Shown here piece after piece: positions 23,182 to 27,858 of a DNA stretch of 27,858 bases. The notes under the pieces are model-generated. The model was not told the origin of the DNA. It made no database searches and was given only the letters and a program-made list of their open reading frames with translations. The stretch covers positions 1-27,858 of the forward strand of contig CANRGU010000004.1 in assembly GCA_947630255.1 (NCBI GenBank), given 5' to 3'. Origin of the DNA: an uncultured Clostridia bacterium. GTDB lineage: Bacteria; Bacillota; Clostridia; TANB77; CAG-508. The number at the start of each line of letters is the position of its first letter. The stretch's first letter is position 1. The position numbers and the translations under genes are program-made.

Positions 23182-24054
23182 ATGTACGAATACAAAAAAA
23201 GACAAAGTAATTTCAAAAATTTTTTTCTATTATTTATACTAATAGTAGCAATTGATGCTATAAGCATTGTTATATATGATATGTATGTAAATATAGATAC
23301 ATATCCAGAAACTGCAAATAGCCAAATAAATGCAAGTAGAGTTTATTTAAATAAAGAGCAAGAAAATAATAATAGTAGTGACGATGTATCAGAAGTACTA
23401 GAAAATACAATAGAATGTGTTGTAGGAATTTCAAAAATAAAAAATACAGGAAGTTCAATCTTTTTAAATAATAGTACATCAGATTTAGGATTAGGAACAG
23501 GAATGATTGTATCAGAAAACGGATATATACTTACAAATTGGCATGTAGCAGGGGAAAAATATAGTACTTGTTATATTACGCTTGAAAATGCAAAAACAGT
23601 TAGTGGAAATGTAGTATGGTCAGATAAAGACTTAGATTTAGCAATTGTAAAAATAACTGCATCAAACTTAAAATATATTACATTAGGAGATTCAGACAAT
23701 ATAAAAATTGGACAAAAGGCTTATGCTATTGGAAATCCAATCGGAGTAGAATTTCAAAGGACAGTAACTTCAGGAATTATAAGCGGGATTAATAGAACAA
23801 TAAAAATAGATGATGAAAATGGGGAATCATATATGGAAGATTTAATACAAACAGATGCGACAATAAATCCTGGAAATAGTGGAGGACCACTTATTAATTC
23901 AAAAGGAGAAGTTATTGGAGTGAATTCAGTAAAAATAACAAATGCAGAAGGAATTGGATTTGCTTTGCCAATAAATATAGTAAAACCAGTAATTCAAAGC
24001 TTTTTAGAAAATGGAAAATTTGAAGAAGCAAACTTGCGGAATATTTGCTTATGA
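23182..24054 (+). CDS. HtrA/DegP-like S1C serine protease, protease domain (frameshifted)
   Basis: This is the first fragment of a membrane-anchored HtrA-type protease. It has an N-terminal transmembrane anchor (about 13-33) and a trypsin-like domain outside the cell with His121 (TNWHVAG, where TNAHV is usual), Asp152 (DLDLAIVK) and Ser233 (NPGNSGGPL). The triad is complete. The frame is lost after EEANL by one extra C (24037) and closes in RNICL, cutting off the PDZ domain that continues in the next frame. HtrA proteases degrade or refold damaged envelope proteins; PDZ loss usually impairs substrate control. It is divergent from the NRPS operon, so the two may share regulators. The RBS GGGAGG is strong. 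Confidence 0.9.
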   Translation: MYEYKKRQSNFKNFFLLFILIVAIDAISIVIYDMYVNIDTYPETANSQINASRVYLNKEQENNNSSDDVSEVLENTIECVVGISKIKNTGSSIFLNNSTSDLGLGTGMIVSENGYILTNWHVAGEKYSTCYITLENAKTVSGNVVWSDKDLDLAIVKITASNLKYITLGDSDNIKIGQKAYAIGNPIGVEFQRTVTSGIISGINRTIKIDDENGESYMEDLIQTDATINPGNSGGPLINSKGEVIGVNSVKITNAEGIGFALPINIVKPVIQSFLENGKFEEANLRNICL

Positions 24055-24319
24055 TAAAAATGTTATACCATATTTAGATTCAAATATAAATTTCGAATCT
24101 GGAATTTATGTAGCACAAATTTCGGCAGATGGTCCAAGTTATTATTCAGGACTCCAAAAAGGAGATATAATAACAAAAATTGATGATACAACAATAAATA
24201 AAATGAGCGAGCTTAGAAGTTATATATATACTAAAAAGATAGGAGATGAAGTAAACGTCACAATATTAAGAAATAATCGAGAGAGAACTATAACTATTAA
24301 ATTAGGCAAAAAAATATAG
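24011..24319 (+). CDS. HtrA-like protease, PDZ-domain fragment
   Basis: This is the C-terminal continuation of the protease in another frame. From GIFAYD (codon at 24038) onward it reads as a PDZ domain: FESGIYVAQISADGPSYYSG, then LQKGDIITKIDDTTI and a final VNVTILRNNRERTITIKL strand. The ATG at 24011 lies inside the protease frame and has no convincing RBS, so independent translation is unlikely. Removing one base (C24037) restores a protein of about 378 aa, the normal size for a single-PDZ HtrA. Confidence 0.85.
   Translation: MENLKKQTCGIFAYDKNVIPYLDSNINFESGIYVAQISADGPSYYSGLQKGDIITKIDDTTINKMSELRSYIYTKKIGDEVNVTILRNNRERTITIKLGKKI
24034..24040 (+). other. Single-base frameshift between protease and PDZ domains
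   Basis: The bases read TTG-C-GGA. Without C24037 the frame continues EEANL-GIFAYD, as expected for this family. This is the second extra C before GG in the window. Confidence 0.85.
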
Positions 24320-24362
24320 AAGAAAAGTATAATAACAATTACGTTATTATCGTTTAAAAATA

Positions 24363-24391
24363 TTGATAAAAAAAATATAAAATGATAAAAT
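24363..24391 (+). promoter_or_regulatory. Promoter of the membrane protein-FDP-Dfx group
   Basis: TTGATA (24363-24368), 17 nt, extended -10 TGaTAAAAT (24383-24391). It is very similar to the promoter at 27531-27559. Confidence 0.6.
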
Positions 24392-24431
24392 TATAAAAGA
24401 GTAAATATAATGTAAATAAAGGGGGATAAAT

Positions 24432-25814
24432 ATGGAAGAGAAAGAACAAAAAGAAAATACAGAAGAAATAAAAGAAGTAAAAGATACTAAGGAGACAAAA
24501 GAGGTTGAAGACGCAAAAGAGCTAGAAAACACTAAAGAGGAAGAAGCAAAAGCAGTAGAAAATACTAAAGATGCAGAAAAAGTTGAAGAAACTAAAAAAG
24601 ATCAAAACGAACCAGAATCACAAGAGACTAAAGAAACGAAAAAAGAGCAAAAGACGGAAGCGGTTAAGAAAAAGAATAGTAAACTTCCAATAATAATTAC
24701 AAGCATTGTTTTAGGAAGCTTGCTTCTTATAGCTTTAATAATAGTAGGAATATATTTTGGATTTAAGTATTTGCAAGAAAACAAAACAGTTGGAACCGAA
24801 TGGGGAGATACATATTACGCATATTTAAAAGAAGCTATATCTGAGGACGCTGATAGAGAAGATTACGGATTACAAAAAGGTATGAAAAATATAGAATTGC
24901 AATTTATAGAAACTGAACAAAAAAATCCAGTAATGGTTATGACTTATAGCAAACAAGATGAGCAATATGTAAATTTATATAAAACAGATGAAAGTGGTGA
25001 TGTAGATAAAGTTGTATATACAGAGCCAGCAGATTTAGAATTTTTATATAACATTGAAAACGAAGCATATTCATGGTATTTACATACAGAAACATTCCAA
25101 GGGGATTCATACAAATCATTAAATTCTGTATTAGAGGATCCAGATAACGATGAAGCTGATTACACAATAAAAAGAGGAGAAGAAACAAGGCAAGAAACTG
25201 TATCAGGAGATGAAATAACATTATCAAAATTCGATGAAACATTTGTAGAACCAGAAGTAAATACTGGTGATAAAGTAGAATTTTCAACATCTCTAGAACC
25301 AAAAGAGTTAAGAGAAAATATAGAAAAAGGCGTAGAAGAATTTAAAAAGCAAGAAGAGATAGTAACAGATGAAGTAAAATCTGAAACAGAGGCAAAAGTT
25401 AAAAAAGTAGAAGAAACTAAAAAATCTATAGAACAAGCAAAAGAAGATATTAAAAAAGAAGAAGAAAGAAAAAAAGCTGAAGAATTAGCAAAAGGATTAA
25501 CAGTAGGAAGTGTTACTTTAAAATATGGAAAATATGTTTCTGATGTATCTCAAATGGACAGTTCAATGTATGGAACTTTAATATTAAGACCAGATGGTAA
25601 ATTCCATATAAAAGCAAATTGTGAAGGTAGTTATCCATATAAAACATTAGACTGTGATGGTACATACAAAATTGATAAAATAGAAAATTCTTTTGAATAT
25701 TTTGATGGATTAACATTTACAACAGACACAGGTGTAAAATTTAGCCTTATAGCATATACAGATGGAACACTTAGTGATCAATGGCATGGATACAGTTATG
25801 TTGGAGCAGAATAA
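24432..25814 (+). CDS. Single-pass membrane protein of unknown function
   Basis: This 460-aa protein begins with an 80-residue Glu/Lys-rich, repeat-like cytoplasmic segment (variants of KEVEDTKE and ENTKEEE). One transmembrane helix follows (about 86-110). The external part has a domain at about 118-290, a charged coiled coil (about 295-348) and a C-terminal β-rich domain (about 352-460; GTLILRPDGKFHIKANC, CDGTYKID) that resembles lipocalin-like sensor domains only in general pattern. No family is recognised. RBS AAAGGGGG. The next gene (FDP) starts 24 nt later with its own good RBS and no terminator between, so co-transcription with the oxygen-defence genes is likely. The 112-nt gap before it holds a promoter and an 8-bp hairpin (ATAATAAC/GTTATTAT) without a T tract. 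Confidence 0.85.
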   Translation: MEEKEQKENTEEIKEVKDTKETKEVEDAKELENTKEEEAKAVENTKDAEKVEETKKDQNEPESQETKETKKEQKTEAVKKKNSKLPIIITSIVLGSLLLIALIIVGIYFGFKYLQENKTVGTEWGDTYYAYLKEAISEDADREDYGLQKGMKNIELQFIETEQKNPVMVMTYSKQDEQYVNLYKTDESGDVDKVVYTEPADLEFLYNIENEAYSWYLHTETFQGDSYKSLNSVLEDPDNDEADYTIKRGEETRQETVSGDEITLSKFDETFVEPEVNTGDKVEFSTSLEPKELRENIEKGVEEFKKQEEIVTDEVKSETEAKVKKVEETKKSIEQAKEDIKKEEERKKAEELAKGLTVGSVTLKYGKYVSDVSQMDSSMYGTLILRPDGKFHIKANCEGSYPYKTLDCDGTYKIDKIENSFEYFDGLTFTTDTGVKFSLIAYTDGTLSDQWHGYSYVGAE

Positions 25815-25838
25815 AAAATAAATGGTGGAGGAAGATAA

Positions 25839-27008
25839 ATGAAAGACGTAGAAATTACAGATCAAATAAAATATATAGGTGTAGACGATAAAACAATAGA
25901 TTTATTTGAAGGACAGTATGTTGTACCAAATGGAATATCATATAATTCATATTTAATAAAAGATGAAAAAAATGTTGTAATGGATACTGTAGATAGAAGA
26001 GCAAGTGATGAATGGTTTGAAAATTTAGAAAAAGCATTAAATGGTGAAAAAGTAGATTATTTAGTAGTATCACATTTAGAGCCAGATCACGGTGCAAACA
26101 TTGAGCGCCTAGCAAATAAATATCCAGAGATGAAAATAGTAGGAAACTTAAGAACATTTGCATTTATTCCACAATTCTTTAATATAGAAAACTTAGAAGA
26201 AAGAAAAATAGAAGTAAAAGAAGGAGACACATTAAATGTAGGGAAACATACCTTGCAATTTGTAATGGCTCCAATGGTGCATTGGCCAGAAGTAATGTGT
26301 ACTTATGAGCAAAGTGAAAAAATATTATTTACAGCTGACGGATTTGGCAAATTCGGAGCATTAGATACTGAGGAAGACTGGACATGCGAAGCAAGAAGAT
26401 ATTATTTTAACATAGTTGGAAAATACGGAGCGCAAGTACAAGCGCTACTTAAAAAAGTAGCTACATTGGATGTAAAAATGATATGCCCACTTCATGGACC
26501 AATACTAAAAGAAAATTTAGGATTTTATATAAATAAATATGATATTTGGAGCAGTTACAAACCAGAAGATGATGGAGTATTTATTGCATTTTCTTCAATT
26601 CATGGACACACAAAAGAAGCTGCATATAAAATGAAAGAAATTTTAGAAGAAAAAGGTGCTAAAAAAGTTGCAATATCAGATTTAGCAAGAGATGATATGG
26701 CAGAGGCAATAGAAGACGCTTTCAGATATGATAAAATTGTACTTGCATCATCAAGTTATAATATGGGAGTATTCCCAGCAATGGAGCAGTTTTTACATCA
26801 TTTGCAAGGTAAAAATTATCAAAACAGAAAAATAGCTATAATTGAAAATGGTACATGGGCACCATCAGCAGGTAAATGTATGAAAGAAATAATTGCTCAA
26901 ATGAAAGATATAACTTTATGTGATACAACAGTTACAATCATGTCAAAAATGAATAATGAAAATATAGAAAACATGAAAAAATTAGCAGATGAATTATTAA
27001 AAAATTAG
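25839..27008 (+). CDS. fprA: Flavodiiron protein (oxygen reductase)
   Basis: This is a 389-aa cytoplasmic enzyme. The N-terminal metallo-β-lactamase-like diiron domain (1-245) has ligands H79, E81, D83, H84 (HLEPDH), H148, D167 and H219. The C-terminal flavodoxin domain (about 255-389) has an FMN phosphate loop at SSIHGHTKEAAY. The protein reduces O2 (or NO) to water (or N2O) with electrons from rubredoxin-type donors. All seven metal ligands are present and the length is standard for clostridial FprA. No rubredoxin or NADH:rubredoxin reductase domain is fused or adjacent. It is followed 13 nt later by desulfoferrodoxin, giving a combined O2 and superoxide defence unit. RBS GGTGGAGGAAG. Confidence 0.96.
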   Translation: MKDVEITDQIKYIGVDDKTIDLFEGQYVVPNGISYNSYLIKDEKNVVMDTVDRRASDEWFENLEKALNGEKVDYLVVSHLEPDHGANIERLANKYPEMKIVGNLRTFAFIPQFFNIENLEERKIEVKEGDTLNVGKHTLQFVMAPMVHWPEVMCTYEQSEKILFTADGFGKFGALDTEEDWTCEARRYYFNIVGKYGAQVQALLKKVATLDVKMICPLHGPILKENLGFYINKYDIWSSYKPEDDGVFIAFSSIHGHTKEAAYKMKEILEEKGAKKVAISDLARDDMAEAIEDAFRYDKIVLASSSYNMGVFPAMEQFLHHLQGKNYQNRKIAIIENGTWAPSAGKCMKEIIAQMKDITLCDTTVTIMSKMNNENIENMKKLADELLKN

Positions 27009-27021
27009 GGAGGAATTTAAA

Positions 27022-27405
27022 ATGAAAGAGAAAAACACAGTATTTTACAAGTGTCCAGTATGCAACAACCTTATAGGGCTAATTCAAGGAGATGCACAGC
27101 ACATTACTTGTTGTGGAAAACCAATGGAATTATTAGTTGCAAATTCTGTTGACGCAGCAACAGAAAAACACGTTCCAGTTTATGAAAAAGATGGAGACGA
27201 AATGGTTGTAAGAGTAGGAGAAGTAAGTCATCCTATGGATGAAGATCACTATATAATGTGGATAGCTGTTGTAAGCGATAATCAAACAACAAGAGTAAGA
27301 TTCTATCCAAACCAAGAACCAGTAGCAAGATTTAAGTACATTCCAGGATCTATAATATATGCTTACTGTAACAAGCACGGACTTTGGAAAAACGAAGTAA
27401 AATAA
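27022..27405 (+). CDS. dfx: Desulfoferrodoxin (2Fe superoxide reductase)
   Basis: This 127-aa protein has an N-terminal desulforedoxin-type rubredoxin-like site (C11, C14, C30, C31) and a C-terminal superoxide reductase centre. The latter has ligands H50 (EKHVPV, with the conserved Glu-Lys before it), H70, H76, C116 and H119. Both iron sites are complete, so it is the two-iron class. It reduces superoxide to peroxide without making O2, which suits an anaerobe. It is co-directional and 13 nt after the flavodiiron gene, with the RBS GGGAGGA. A terminator follows. Confidence 0.97.
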   Translation: MKEKNTVFYKCPVCNNLIGLIQGDAQHITCCGKPMELLVANSVDAATEKHVPVYEKDGDEMVVRVGEVSHPMDEDHYIMWIAVVSDNQTTRVRFYPNQEPVARFKYIPGSIIYAYCNKHGLWKNEVK

Positions 27406-27411
27406 AAAATA

Positions 27412-27440
27412 GAAAAAAGGGGGAATATCCCTCTTTTTTT
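27412..27440 (+). terminator. Terminator after dfx
   Basis: An A-rich/GGGGG arm and a CCCTC/T-run arm form a hairpin around AATA, ending in TTTTTTT. Confidence 0.85.
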
Positions 27441-27530
27441 ATTGTATAGGAAAAATTGACTTTTATCTTGGACATATATAAGATTTTTCCGTTCTTATTA
27501 TTATAAATTTCTAAATTGTTGCATAAAATA

Positions 27531-27559
27531 TTGAAATAAATACAAAATAATGATAAAAT
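27531..27559 (+). promoter_or_regulatory. Promoter of the antitoxin-like gene
   Basis: TTGAAA (27531-27536), 17 nt, extended -10 TGaTAAAAT (27551-27559), about 34 nt before the start codon. Confidence 0.6.
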
Positions 27560-27592
27560 TATGATAATTAAACGCGAGGGGGGGAATTTTAA

Positions 27593-27858
27593 ATGATTAA
27601 TATTAGACCAGTATCAGATTTAAGGAATAAATATCCAGAAATAGAGGAGTTAGTTTTAAAAGAAGACGAGGCAGTGTATTTAACAAAAAACGGATATGGC
27701 TCAATGGTAGTGATGAGTTTAGAAAAATACTCTAAATTGATGAGTGATTTAGAATATAATGAATATATTGAAAATGCATTAGATGAAGCAGATAAAGAAG
27801 CAGAAGATCCTAATACTAAATACTATACTCATGAAGAAATGATGCAAATGGCAAGGAG
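27593..27858 (+). CDS. Phd/YefM-like antitoxin, 5' part (runs off the window)
   Basis: The 88 complete codons visible encode MINIRPVSDLRNKYPEI, then VYLTKNGYGSMVVMSLEKYSKLM. This is the typical Phd/YefM (type II antitoxin) N-terminal fold with a short DNA-binding start and the 'xT.NG....V.MS...Y' pattern. The acidic C-terminal part (NALDEADKEAEDPN) would be the toxin-binding arm. The RBS is a G-rich GAGGGGGGG just before ATG 27593. No stop is reached. A RelE/ParE-type toxin gene would be expected next, outside the window; this cannot be verified here. Confidence 0.8.
   Translation, partial: MINIRPVSDLRNKYPEIEELVLKEDEAVYLTKNGYGSMVVMSLEKYSKLMSDLEYNEYIENALDEADKEAEDPNTKYYTHEEMMQMAR

Overview
The window is AT-rich DNA from a low-GC Firmicute, most likely an anaerobic, possibly gut-associated member of the Clostridia. 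The evidence is A/T-biased codon use, strong GGAGG-type ribosome binding sites, a flavodiiron protein plus desulfoferrodoxin pair (an anaerobe's oxygen defence), a VanW/G5 wall protein, an HD-GYP response regulator, and a two-module reductase-terminated NRPS of a type known from gut Clostridia. No genus can be named from this sequence. No complete mobile element, CRISPR array or rRNA was seen.

Left part (1-5200): the window opens with a tRNA-Thr(UGU) gene split by a 225-nt group I intron of the small tRNA-intron class (IC3-like). It is followed by a terminator and a translationally coupled HNH endonuclease/SDR reductase pair. Next come a cytoplasmic carbohydrate-binding-module protein (minus strand), a divergent pair of XRE regulators (one with an S24 domain whose catalytic Lys is replaced by Arg) with operator-like repeats between them, a membrane-anchored VanW/G5 protein, and an intact tRNA-Lys(CUU) with its own consensus promoter and terminators.

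Middle (5200-13650): a PD-(D/E)xK nuclease-like protein, a CorA-type ion transporter and an ABC-F ATPase with one intact and one degenerate ATP site lie on the plus strand. A REC/HD-GYP regulator lies on the minus strand. A zinc-finger-less DnaJ-like cochaperone has two hairpins before its RBS. It is followed by an operon with a perfect consensus promoter overlapped by a 9-bp inverted repeat: an unknown 188-aa protein, an unknown 52-aa protein and a VirD4/TraG-like coupling ATPase. The ATPase reading frame is broken by one extra C inside its P-loop. No relaxase or other type IV secretion gene accompanies it.

Right part (13650-27858): the centrepiece is a 2485-aa NRPS (C-A-T-C-A-T-R) on the minus strand, followed after 3 nt by a 7TM-PAS histidine kinase, so biosynthesis and a membrane sensor appear to be one transcription unit. 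The architecture predicts a peptide aldehyde, N-acylated if the first C domain is a starter domain. Divergent from it is an HtrA-type serine protease, also broken by a single extra C between protease and PDZ domains. Then follow a single-pass membrane protein of unknown function, the flavodiiron protein and the desulfoferrodoxin, probably co-transcribed. The 5' part of a Phd/YefM-like antitoxin gene runs off the right end.
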